From Mesorhizobium sp. ZC-5 (GTDB lineage: Bacteria > Pseudomonadota > Alphaproteobacteria > Rhizobiales > Rhizobiaceae): a DNA stretch of 64,000 nucleotides. Shown in pieces: positions 42,264 through 51,108 of this stretch (position 1 is the stretch's first letter; each line of letters starts with the position of its first letter). The position numbers and the translations under genes were made by a program. Under the pieces are notes generated by a model. The model did no database searches. It was given only the letters and a program-made list of their open reading frames with translations, and had not been told where the DNA came from. Location of the stretch: positions 62,001 through 126,000 of the forward strand of contig NZ_JAOWPT010000008.1 in NCBI RefSeq assembly GCF_025753855.1, written 5' to 3'.

Positions 42264-42698
42264 TTAGTCGTCCGTGTCGAAGTCGGTCATGAGGCCGTCG
42301 ACCGCGAACTCGGCATCGAATTCGCGCCCGTCGGAAAGGCGGCCTTCGATCTCGATTCGTCCAGCACTCTCGAATTCGATTTTCTCCAGCCTGGCGTCGG
42401 CAGGCCATGATTTGTTTTCGGCGACCGGGGCCGGGATAAGGCTTTTGATCGCGGTGACGGGAAAAAGGCCGTTCCCGCGCGCTTCGATTTCCTTGATGAC
42501 GCCATTGCGATCGAGATCGATTTTTACCTGGGAGCCATCCGGGAGAGTGCCCAGAACGTTGCGGCCGTATTCGGCGCGGGGCTTCTCATGGATTTGAATG
42601 TCGGTCACACCAAGGTCGGTGACCGACTGCGGCAAGTCTTGAGCGGCAGCACTGCCAAGGGTGACGAGACATGCGGCTACGGTAACGATCGTTTTCAT
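42264..42698 (-). CDS. PepSY-like periplasmic protein
   Basis: A 144-residue exported protein. The signal peptide is MKTIVTVAACLVTLGSAAAQ. Two tandem PepSY-like units follow: VTDIQIHEKPRAEYGRNVLGTLPDGSQVKIDLDRNGVIKEIEARG, and ARLEKIEFESAGRIEIEGRLSDGREFDAEFAVDGLMTDFDTDD. PepSY domains are found in peptidase inhibitors and secreted sensors; no more specific role can be given. ATG 42698 is preferred over the GTG two codons earlier. It is convergent with the DoxX-like gene. Confidence 0.75.
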   Translation of the reverse strand: MKTIVTVAACLVTLGSAAAQDLPQSVTDLGVTDIQIHEKPRAEYGRNVLGTLPDGSQVKIDLDRNGVIKEIEARGNGLFPVTAIKSLIPAPVAENKSWPADARLEKIEFESAGRIEIEGRLSDGREFDAEFAVDGLMTDFDTDD

Positions 42699-42742
42699 GG
42701 GCACTCGACTTCACCTTCTATCTGACCCTCCCGCCGGCAACT

Positions 42743-42876
42743 CTAGGCTGTGTGGATCGATTTGAGCAAGATGAGGCCGGCGGCAACTGCGACGAAGGAT
42801 ACGTGTCTTGCTGAAGTGCGGGCGATGCGCTTGAAAGCTTGAGTTTGCCGATGGCATGCTCGATGCGGGCGCGGTC
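42743..42876 (-). pseudogene. IS5-family-like transposase C-terminal remnant, frameshifted
   Basis: Read on the minus strand, the peptide DRARIEHAIGKLK is followed, after a +1 frame change, by FKRIARTSARHVSFVAVAAGLILLKSIHTA and a stop. This matches the C-terminal end typical of IS5/IS427-group DDE transposases (xRARIExxxGKLK, FKRIA, LKSxHTA). Only about 45 codons remain, and no inverted repeats or upstream half are present. It is a decayed insertion relic sitting between the PepSY gene and groEL. Confidence 0.7.
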
Positions 42877-42993
42877 CTATGGAGCACCGTTGTGAGGGAG
42901 GCGGGTTGTCCAAACGGATTGCTCGCAACGAAAAAGGGCGGCATTGCTGCCGCCCTTTCCGTATGCATTGCCTGAGAAACTGGCGTGGCTGGA

Positions 42994-44679
<1,686 letters not shown>

Positions 44680-44711
44680 TCAGTTGGATGGTGCGGGTGA
44701 ATTTCTCGAAA

Positions 44712-45008
44712 TCAGCCGATGATGCCCATGATGTCGGATTCCTTCATGATCAGAAGGTCTTCGCCATTGAGCTTCACTTCGGTGCCGGACCACTTGCCGA
44801 ACAGGACGCGGTCGCCTGCCTTGACGTCGAGCGGCACGAGCTTGCCGGCCTCATCGCGGGCGCCGGAGCCGACGGCGATGATCTCGCCTTCCTGCGGCTT
44901 TTCCTTCGCGGTGTCGGGGATGATGATCCCGCCCTTGGTCTTTTCTTCGGATTCGACCCGGCGTACGACCACACGGTCATGAAGCGGGCGGAACTTCGAC
45001 TTTGCCAT
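44712..45008 (-). CDS. groS: 10-kDa co-chaperonin GroES
   Basis: Heptameric lid of the GroEL chamber, 98 residues: [96 protein letters not shown]. The mobile loop ([12 protein letters not shown]) that contacts GroEL is intact. The start at 45008 (MAKSKF) follows GAGGATACC; an upstream frame to 45080 crosses CIRCE and is rejected. It is first in the operon. Confidence 0.97.
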   Translation of the reverse strand: MAKSKFRPLHDRVVVRRVESEEKTKGGIIIPDTAKEKPQEGEIIAVGSGARDEAGKLVPLDVKAGDRVLFGKWSGTEVKLNGEDLLIMKESDIMGIIG

Positions 45009-45069
45009 TTTTGGTATCCTCGATTGGGATGTTGAGAAGGTTCCTCCGTCCGGCAGGCCGGACATCCGA

Positions 45070-45096
45070 TTAGCACTCACATTTGAGGAGTGCTAA
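45070..45096. promoter_or_regulatory. CIRCE element (HrcA operator) of groESL
   Basis: A perfect TTAGCACTC-N9-GAGTGCTAA inverted repeat, the canonical HrcA binding site, just downstream of the promoter of groES. It predicts repression by HrcA that is released on heat shock. Confidence 0.97.
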
Positions 45097-45106
45097 TCGT
45101 GGCGGT

Positions 45107-45135
45107 GAGATAGGCGCTCGAATTTTGAGAGTCAA
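45107..45135 (-). promoter_or_regulatory. Housekeeping promoter of groESL
   Basis: On the minus strand, TTGACT (45135-45130) and TATCTC (45112-45107) are separated by exactly 17 bases, a good sigma-70-type pair. Transcription would start near 45100, immediately before CIRCE (45096-45070), as expected for HrcA control. Confidence 0.75.
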
Positions 45136-45163
45136 GGAAAAGCCCGAGGCGAAGCGAAAGATT

Positions 45164-46603
45164 CTACGGCCGAGGCGTCTCAGGGGCTGGGCAGAGTGTC
45201 CGCGCGTTGAGCAATCCCCAGCCAAAGACCGGATCCTTGCCGGGATCGCCGAGATCTTCCGCCGATTTCGCCAGCGCATCGTGGATTTCGGAAACCGAAT
45301 TCTTCCCCGACGATTTCGCCAGTGCCGCGGCGGCGGTGACGAAAGGTGCGGCAAAGGACGTGCCGGTCTTCGGCCGGGCGCCGCTGATCGAGGCGGCGGT
45401 CCACACATCGACGCCAGGGGCGGCAAGGTCGATATGCTCGCCCTGCCCGGCCCGACGATAGGCCTGCTTGCGGCGGTCGACAGCCGTGACCGCGAAGACC
45501 TCTGGATAGGCGGCGGGAAAGACCGGCTCGGCTTTCGGCCCCTTGTTGCCGACGGCTGCAACCAGCACCGTTTCGGCGCCGACCCTGCGCACCAGTTTCT
45601 CGAGCGCGGCATTGGCCGGACCCGCAAGGCTCATGTTGACGACATCGACCTTGCGTCCGGCGAGCAGGTCGAGGGCGCGGATGAGATCGTAGGCATCGGC
45701 GCGGTCGTCCTGGCGGGCGCCGCGGTGAAAGGCGTCGACCGCGATCAGTTTCGCGGCGGGCAGAAGGCCGGGCGTGGTACTCGATAAGTCGCCCACCAGC
45801 AGCGCAGCGACAGCCGTGCCGTGCTGGCGGCCGGATTCGGGCAATTCTTCGTTGCTCAGCCTGAGAACTTCGACCCGGTTCCCGGTAAAGGCCGCATGAT
45901 CGGCGTTGATCGCCGTGTCGATGAGGCCGATGGTCGGCGTGCCGGCGCACACGGGGATGCTTTCGCCGGACGGCCATGCGACGAGGCCGCGTGCCGGACA
46001 GCGCGTGCCGGTGCAGGCGACAGTATCCTGGCCGGGCCGGAAGTAGTGGTTGAAGTCGGCGGTAGCTTCTGGCGCGGCCGTGCGAACCTGGTCGCGCGCT
46101 GCGTCGATGTTTGTGCCGGACGGAATGCGCAGCTTGACGATATCCGAACCGGCAAAGGGCAAGCTCTCGCGCTCGACCACCGTGAAGCCGCTGGCCGTCA
46201 GCGTTGCCGCCTGTTCGATCGTCAGGCCGACTGCGATGATCTCGTCCGCTGCGCGGGAAGGCGGCGGTGGCTGCGGCGCGGCGGGACGGCGCACCGTCGC
46301 CCGTCTTTGCTGCTGGCGCGGCAGGAAACGCCTCTGCAGCCCGCGCAGGAAATTGCCGCTTCCGGGTCGCCGCGGCCCGACCGAACGATCGCTGCCGCGA
46401 CCCGAAGCGCTGCTGCGGCCGCCGCCGCCGTCATCTCCGTCGTCGTCTCCGCCATCATCGTCGTCCTGCGCATAGGCGCCTTTGGCGCCTGCCAGTTCCG
46501 ACGCTATCCAGCTATCGCTGACGGGAAGCCCGCCGGAGAGCACGATGGCGAGCAGGAACCGCCGCAGCGCTTTCGGTCCAGCCATTGAAAGCCAAGTGCG
46601 CAT
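45164..46603 (-). CDS. Subtilisin-like serine peptidase (S8), exported
   Basis: A 479-residue secreted peptidase. The N terminus MRTWLSMAGPKALRRFLLAIVLSGGLPV is a signal sequence or anchor. A disordered Asp/Gly/Ser-rich and Arg-rich linker follows (DDDDGGDDDGDD...GGGGRSSASGRG...RRFLPRQQQRRA), about 45-120. The catalytic domain (about 200-470) has D in TPTIGLIDTAINADHA, H in SGRQHGTAVAALLVG and S in KTGTSFAAPFVTAAA: an intact Asp/His/Ser triad. A region before it resembles an inhibitor-like prodomain. AAGGGAAGA precedes the ATG at 46603. It is divergent from an ECF sigma factor by 57 bases. Confidence 0.92.
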   Translation of the reverse strand: MRTWLSMAGPKALRRFLLAIVLSGGLPVSDSWIASELAGAKGAYAQDDDDGGDDDGDDGGGGRSSASGRGSDRSVGPRRPGSGNFLRGLQRRFLPRQQQRRATVRRPAAPQPPPPSRAADEIIAVGLTIEQAATLTASGFTVVERESLPFAGSDIVKLRIPSGTNIDAARDQVRTAAPEATADFNHYFRPGQDTVACTGTRCPARGLVAWPSGESIPVCAGTPTIGLIDTAINADHAAFTGNRVEVLRLSNEELPESGRQHGTAVAALLVGDLSSTTPGLLPAAKLIAVDAFHRGARQDDRADAYDLIRALDLLAGRKVDVVNMSLAGPANAALEKLVRRVGAETVLVAAVGNKGPKAEPVFPAAYPEVFAVTAVDRRKQAYRRAGQGEHIDLAAPGVDVWTAASISGARPKTGTSFAAPFVTAAAALAKSSGKNSVSEIHDALAKSAEDLGDPGKDPVFGWGLLNARTLCPAPETPRP

Positions 46604-46660
46604 TCTTCCCTTCCGGAATTCGGTCAGTTCAAACGGGTAGAGCCCCGGTGTGACCCGACA

Positions 46661-47272
46661 ATGAATATTGTTTTTGCGAAACGGGCCGGAATGAGCATTA
46701 TTCCCGCCGAAATGAAATCGGGCAACAGCATGATCGACAGGACCGACCGCGTCGAGGACCAACTGGTCGCCTTCCTGCCCAATCTGCGCCGGTTCGCGAT
46801 ATCGCTTTGCGGGTCGCGCGACGTTGCCGACGATCTCGTCCAGGCTGCCTGCGAGCGCGCGCTGGCCAGTGCCGAGCGCTTCGAGCCCGGCACCCGTTTC
46901 GACGCTTGGATGTTCCGCATCCTGCGCAATCTCTGGATCGATGTCGTGCGCAGGCGAAAAACGGCAGGCGTGCAGGAAGACATCTCCGAGCGCGAGGACA
47001 TCGCCGGTGTTTCCGGTGAGCGGGAGGTCGAGGCGAGGATGACGCTCAGGAGCGTCGGCGAGGCGATAACGGAATTGCCGGACGAGCAGCGCGAGGTGCT
47101 GCTGCTCGTCTGCATCGAGGAGCTTTCCTACCGGGAAACCGCGGATGTGCTCGATATCCCGATCGGCACGGTGATGAGCAGGCTGGCGCGGGCGAGGAAA
47201 AATCTGGCGCTTTCCGCCGGAATAACACCGGCTCCCGCACGTTCTGGGGTCATGAAAGGCATCGAAAAATGA
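46661..47272 (+). CDS. ECF-type RNA polymerase sigma factor
   Basis: Sigma-70 family, extracytoplasmic-function group, about 180-203 residues. Region 2 shows EDQLVAFLPNLRRFAISLCGSRDVADDLVQAACERALASAERFEPGTRFDAWMFRILRNLWID. Region 4 shows EAITELPDEQREVLLLVCIEELSYRETADVLDIPIGTVMSRLARARKNL. The start is uncertain: ATG 46661 (used), 46691 and 46730 all lack a strong ribosome-binding site. Its TGA overlaps the ATG of the next gene by 4 bases (ATGA), so it is co-translated with its probable anti-sigma factor. It is divergent from the subtilase gene. Confidence 0.93.
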   Translation: MNIVFAKRAGMSIIPAEMKSGNSMIDRTDRVEDQLVAFLPNLRRFAISLCGSRDVADDLVQAACERALASAERFEPGTRFDAWMFRILRNLWIDVVRRRKTAGVQEDISEREDIAGVSGEREVEARMTLRSVGEAITELPDEQREVLLLVCIEELSYRETADVLDIPIGTVMSRLARARKNLALSAGITPAPARSGVMKGIEK

Positions 47273-48042
47273 CCAAGCCGGATTTCTCCGACGAAATCCT
47301 GATGAGTTTTGCCGACGGCGAACTCGACGCCGAGACTTCGGCGGCGATCGAACAGGCGATGGAGAGCGACGACGAACTCGTCGCCCGCGTCGCGCTGTTC
47401 ATGGAAACGCGCGCCGCGGCGCAGACCGCGCTGAAGCCGCTGCTCGATGAACCGGTGCCCGGCCATCTGGTTGCGGCGGTCGAGCGCATGGTCGAGGAGA
47501 AAAGGGCGCAGACCGCCGAGCCGGCGAATGTCGTGCCCCTGCGCCAAGCCGGGCCACGGCTCGCGATCACCCGGTGGACGTTGCCGCTTGCTGCCTCGGT
47601 TGCCGCCGTCATCGGCGGCATTGGCGGGTATTTGCTAGCGCTGCCAGGTGCCGCCGAACAAAACAGCCTGCATGTCGCCGGCATCAACAGTCCGGCACTC
47701 GGTCAGGCGCTGGCGACGGTCGTTTCCGGCCAGGAAACGGAGTTATCGGATTCGAACCAGCGGTTCCGTGCCATCGCGACCTTCCGTGACAGCACCGGCG
47801 CGCTATGCCGCGAGTTCGAGGTGGATTCGCCCGATCGTTCGACGGTGATTTCCGTCGCCTGCCGTTCGGCCGATGCATGGCGGGTCAGCTTTGCGGTGGT
47901 CGCGCCCGGTACCGATACCGGTTATGCGCCGGCCTCGTCGACCGAAGCGCTCGACGCCTATCTTTCGGCGATCGATGCCCAGCCGCCCTTGGAAACCGGC
48001 GAAGAGGCAGCCGCGCTGCGCGCCATCGGCCAGACAAAATAA
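47269..48042 (+). CDS. Probable anti-sigma factor, single-span membrane protein
   Basis: A 257-residue protein with a short cytoplasmic N-terminal domain (DFSDEILMSFADGELDAETSAAIEQAMESDDELVARVALFMETR). This matches the anti-sigma domain pattern (L-x-x-Y/F-x-D-G-E-L). One transmembrane segment lies at about 104-125 (LPLAASVAAVIGGIGGYLLAL), and a periplasmic domain runs to the end (FRAIATFRDSTGALCREFEVDS...ISVACRSADAWRVSFAVVAPG). There is no zinc-binding HxxxCxxC motif. It overlaps the sigma gene by 4 bases and presumably sequesters it; the trigger is unknown. Confidence 0.88.
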   Translation: MTKPDFSDEILMSFADGELDAETSAAIEQAMESDDELVARVALFMETRAAAQTALKPLLDEPVPGHLVAAVERMVEEKRAQTAEPANVVPLRQAGPRLAITRWTLPLAASVAAVIGGIGGYLLALPGAAEQNSLHVAGINSPALGQALATVVSGQETELSDSNQRFRAIATFRDSTGALCREFEVDSPDRSTVISVACRSADAWRVSFAVVAPGTDTGYAPASSTEALDAYLSAIDAQPPLETGEEAAALRAIGQTK

Positions 48043-48144
48043 GCCCGAATACGTGTGCCTTTTCGCGGGCATGGAATAAGACGCAGCATCGCCCGTTACT
48101 CCGCCGGACCGAACGCAGGTCCGATACATCAAGGAGTAGCAGCA

Positions 48145-48495
48145 ATGAAAAAGTCCAACATGTTCACCTCCGCCCTGGTCGCCGGTATCGCGGCGGTTGC
48201 CAGCACCGCTGCGGAAGCCAAGCAGCATTCGGGACCGGCAATCGACATCGAGCGGCAGTCCAACACGGCGACCAGCCGCAATGATGGGTCGATCATCGTC
48301 GCCGGCAACAGCTCGTCCAACTCTTCGAGCAATTCCAGCTCCAATTCGTCCAGCAATTCGAGCTCGAATTCGTCATCGAACAGTTCGTCGAACTCCTCGA
48401 GCAACTCGAGCTCGAATTCCTCTTCGAACAGCTCTTCGAATTCGAATTCGAACAGCTCGGACCGCCCGCGCGGTGGCTGGCGGTGGAAGCGCTGA
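48145..48495 (+). CDS. Secreted protein with long Ser/Asn repeat
   Basis: A 116-residue protein. The signal peptide is MKKSNMFTSALVAGIAAVASTAAEAK. A short middle part (QHSGPAIDIERQSNTATSRNDGSIIVAGNS) is followed by about a dozen NSSS tetrapeptides (roughly residues 56-103) and a basic aromatic tail (SDRPRGGWRWKR). The repeat DNA uses varied codons (TCC, TCG, AGC, AGT mixed), which argues for selection on the peptide rather than recent slippage. AAGGAGTAGCAGC precedes the ATG. It follows the sigma/anti-sigma pair by 102 bases and ends at a strong terminator. It is a likely member of the regulon; function unknown. Confidence 0.8.
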   Translation: MKKSNMFTSALVAGIAAVASTAAEAKQHSGPAIDIERQSNTATSRNDGSIIVAGNSSSNSSSNSSSNSSSNSSSNSSSNSSSNSSSNSSSNSSSNSSSNSNSNSSDRPRGGWRWKR

Positions 48496-48512
48496 ACATT
48501 CATGCGGCAAAG

Positions 48513-48545
48513 AAAAACGGGGGCCCAATTGGCCCCCGTTTTTTG
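48513..48545. terminator. Rho-independent terminator after the Ser/Asn-repeat gene
   Basis: AAAACGGGGGCC pairs with GGCCCCCGTTTT around CAATT, followed by a T-run (TTTTTTG) on the plus strand. It also serves the convergent gene ending at 48561, where the minus strand reads TTTTTC. Confidence 0.9.
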
Positions 48546-48560
48546 TGTGATCCGTTTTCT

Positions 48561-49271
48561 CTATCGCGCAGCGCGCGCCCATTTCCGGTACCAGCCTTCG
48601 CCAGCGATGGTGTTGCGGTGGACGGTTTCGCGCTCCATGGCCTCGCCGTCGCGCTCGGCGCGGATTTCCGCCTTCATCGACAGGCTGTCTCGGCGGAACG
48701 GAATGACCTGCACCAGCGGCGTGCCTTTCTCGATGACGTAGAGGCCGTCCGGCGCCGTGGCGAAGAACGGGAAATGGATGTGCGCGGCATAGGTGTCGGT
48801 ATCGACGACGCCGGCAACGCACTCGAACGGCTGCCCGGGGCGGTTGAGCGGCGGCACGAACAGGCAGCTCCAGCCCGGCGGCGTGCGGATCGTCCAGTGA
48901 TTGTGGAACTTGCAGGGCGGGCTGGGTTCCTTCGGATTTCCCGCAACCTGATGCGGACCATGGTTGCTGACCATGACCCGGTCGAACTCCCAGCCGGCAT
49001 CGACGATGCTGCCGCCTTCCTTGATGTCGAGGCGAACGGTTGCCGCAAGCGGCAGGATCCAGCCCGCCGTCATCGCATCGAGGAAGGGCATGCAGCGCTT
49101 GACGGTGAGGCCGTTGTTGGTCGTCGACAACTGAGTTTTGTCGACCGGCGGCAGTTTGCGGAACCAGTCCGGCAGGATGGTCTTGGCCGGCACCGGCGGC
49201 GCGATGACGCCGCTGTCCTCCGGCCGGCAAAGAAAACGAATGGAAGCTGGGCTTTTCTGGAAGTGAAACAT
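48561..49271 (-). CDS. Conserved hypothetical protein, DUF6065-like
   Basis: A 236-residue soluble protein beginning MFHFQKSPASIRFLCRPEDSGVIAPPVPAKTILPDWFRKLPPV. This opening and the following TVKRCMPFLDAMTAGWILPLAATV resemble the DUF6065 family as I recall it. The rest is beta-rich with many Pro/Phe/His (HNHWTIRTPPGWSCLFVPPLNRPGQPFECVAGVVDTD) and ends in a charged helix. The function is unknown. ACGGAGATCCCG precedes the ATG at 49271; longer in-frame starts reach into the MarR promoter. It is divergent from marR (164 bases). Confidence 0.8.
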   Translation of the reverse strand: MFHFQKSPASIRFLCRPEDSGVIAPPVPAKTILPDWFRKLPPVDKTQLSTTNNGLTVKRCMPFLDAMTAGWILPLAATVRLDIKEGGSIVDAGWEFDRVMVSNHGPHQVAGNPKEPSPPCKFHNHWTIRTPPGWSCLFVPPLNRPGQPFECVAGVVDTDTYAAHIHFPFFATAPDGLYVIEKGTPLVQVIPFRRDSLSMKAEIRAERDGEAMERETVHRNTIAGEGWYRKWARAAR

Positions 49272-49397
49272 CGGGATCTCCGTGGCAAGGCTGCGGGAAG
49301 AACGGGGCAGTGCGGCTGTTATTCCGGCGGCTTCGACGGGCGGGTGAGACGACTTGCGTGGTGCGACAGAATGGCAGCGATCACGACGCCGTGATGG

Positions 49398-49418
49398 ACC
49401 GTTCAACTCTTGAACGGT
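49398..49418. promoter_or_regulatory. Probable MarR operator
   Basis: ACCGTTCAA (49398-49406) and TTGAACGGT (49410-49418) are a perfect 9-bp inverted repeat around CTC. A further palindrome AAGCATGCTT (49419-49428) and a TATAAT box (49428-49433) follow, directly before the marR start. A site of this size and position is typical of MarR autorepression. Confidence 0.75.
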
Positions 49419-49435
49419 AAGCATGCTTATAATAT

Positions 49436-49924
49436 ATGCCGCTTATGAATTTAGACGGCACCGAAAAACTGGGTTTTCTCATCCACGATGCGGCCAGGCT
49501 GATGCGCAAGCGTTTCGAGACGGTTGGCGCGGCACATGGCCTTTCGGCAGCACAATGGCGCCTGATGGTGCGCCTCGTGAAGGAAGAGGGACAGACACAG
49601 GCACGCCTGGCCGACTTGCTCGAGATCGAGCCGATCAGCGTTTCGCGCCTGCTCGACCGCATGGAGGAAAGCGGGTGGGTGGAGCGCCGCCAGGATGCTA
49701 CCGACCGCCGCGTCAGGATGATCTTTCCGACCGAGAAGAGCCGCAAGACATTCCAGTCGGTGAAGGGTGTCGCCGGAGAGGTGTTCGAACAGGCCATGGC
49801 GGGACTCTCCCAGGAGCAGCGCCGGGCAACGATCCATGGCCTCGGAACGATCGTGGAAAATCTCTCGGCCGCCGAGGCTGCGGCTGAAACTGAATTAAGT
49901 GCATCAAAAGGTTCTGCAGCATGA
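49436..49924 (+). CDS. MarR-family transcriptional regulator
   Basis: A 162-residue winged-helix regulator: LGFLIHDAARLMRKRFETVGAAHGLSAAQWRLMVRLVKEEGQTQARLADLLEIEPISVSRLLDRMEESGWVERRQDATDRRVRMIFPTEK, the full MarR DNA-binding pattern including the DxRxR wing. Two starts are possible, ATG 49436 and ATG 49445; neither has a ribosome-binding site. The TATAAT box ends 2 bases before 49436, so the mRNA may be leaderless or begin near 49440. It overlaps the next gene by 4 bases (ATGA) and should repress the efflux operon it heads. Confidence 0.92.
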   Translation: MPLMNLDGTEKLGFLIHDAARLMRKRFETVGAAHGLSAAQWRLMVRLVKEEGQTQARLADLLEIEPISVSRLLDRMEESGWVERRQDATDRRVRMIFPTEKSRKTFQSVKGVAGEVFEQAMAGLSQEQRRATIHGLGTIVENLSAAEAAAETELSASKGSAA

Positions 49925-51081
49925 ACGCCGTGTCAAAAATGGACAAGAACGACCCCGACGTGAAGGTGCTCGAACAGGCGCCTCCGCTCGCGCTGGCGCC
50001 TGTTCAGACTCCGGAAATCCTGCCCGCGCCGAAGAAGCGCCGCGGCGGCCGCTTTTTCATCATGGCGGCGCTGCCGCTGGCCCTGATCGCCGGCGGCGCC
50101 TATGTCTGGGTGACCGGCGGGCGCTATCAGGAAACCGAAAACGCCAATCTCCGCCAGGCCAAGGTGTCGATCACCTCGGAAGCTGCCGGCCGCATCACCA
50201 ATGTCTCGGTCCACGACAATGCGACCGTGAAGGCGGGCGATGTGCTCTTCACCGTCGACGCGGAACCGTACCGGATCGCCCTGGCGCAGTCCGAAGCGTC
50301 GCTGGCCGGCGCCAGGCTCAATGTCGAGCAGTTGCGTGCCGCCTACAGCCAGGCGGTGGCGCAGGAACGGGTCACCAGCGGTGAACTCGACTATGCCCAG
50401 GCGCAATTCGACCGCGCCACCGAACTTGCGAAGAAGGGCATCAACGCGAAATCCTCGCTCGACGAGGCGCGGCGCGATCTCGACAAGGCGCAGGAGGAGC
50501 GCACGGCTGCCCAGCAGGGCATCGTCAGCGCCCGCGCCGCCCTTGGCGGCGATCCCGATATCCAGACCGACAAGCACCCGGCCGTGTTGCAGGCGCTCGC
50601 CGCGCGCGACAAGGCGGCCTACGACCTGGCGCAGACGACCGTCCGCGCGCCGGCCGACGGCATCGTCTCGCAGGCTTCGTCGCTGAAGACCGGCCAGTTC
50701 GTGGCCGCCGGGGCGCCGATGTTTTCGCTGGTCGAAACCGGCGATACCTGGGTCGAGGCGAATTTCAAGGAAACCCAGCTCACCAACATGAAGCCCGGCC
50801 AGGTCGCCGAGATCGAACTCGACACCTATCCGGGCCGGCCGTTCCACGCGATCGTCGACAGCATCGGCGCCGGCACCGGCGCGGAATTCTCGCTGTTGCC
50901 GGCGCAGAACGCCACCGGCAACTGGGTGAAGGTCACCCAGCGCATTCCCGTCCGCCTCAAGGTCCACGAACCCGATGCGCAGGTCGCGCTGCGCACCGGC
51001 ATGAGTGCGTCGGTCACCGTCGATACCGGCGTCAGCCGGGGCTGGAGCAGCATCTTCGGCAAGGCGCACGCTGCCGAGTAA
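49921..51081 (+). CDS. HlyD/EmrA-type membrane fusion protein of an efflux pump
   Basis: Periplasmic adaptor of 386 residues: cytoplasmic Pro-rich N terminus, one membrane segment at about 45-64 (FFIMAALPLALIAGGAYVWV), then the biotinyl-lipoyl-like half motif TSEAAGRITNVSVHDNATVKAGDVLFTVD, a coiled alpha-hairpin (about 120-215, Ala/Gln/Arg-rich) and the second lipoyl half with TVRAPADGIVSQASSLKTGQFVAAGAPMFSLV. It works with the DHA2 transporter encoded 27 bases downstream to extrude drugs or other hydrophobic compounds. Translation is coupled to marR. Confidence 0.95.
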   Translation: MNAVSKMDKNDPDVKVLEQAPPLALAPVQTPEILPAPKKRRGGRFFIMAALPLALIAGGAYVWVTGGRYQETENANLRQAKVSITSEAAGRITNVSVHDNATVKAGDVLFTVDAEPYRIALAQSEASLAGARLNVEQLRAAYSQAVAQERVTSGELDYAQAQFDRATELAKKGINAKSSLDEARRDLDKAQEERTAAQQGIVSARAALGGDPDIQTDKHPAVLQALAARDKAAYDLAQTTVRAPADGIVSQASSLKTGQFVAAGAPMFSLVETGDTWVEANFKETQLTNMKPGQVAEIELDTYPGRPFHAIVDSIGAGTGAEFSLLPAQNATGNWVKVTQRIPVRLKVHEPDAQVALRTGMSASVTVDTGVSRGWSSIFGKAHAAE

Positions 51082-51108
51082 ACGCTTTACATCGCAAAGT
51101 CCGAACCA

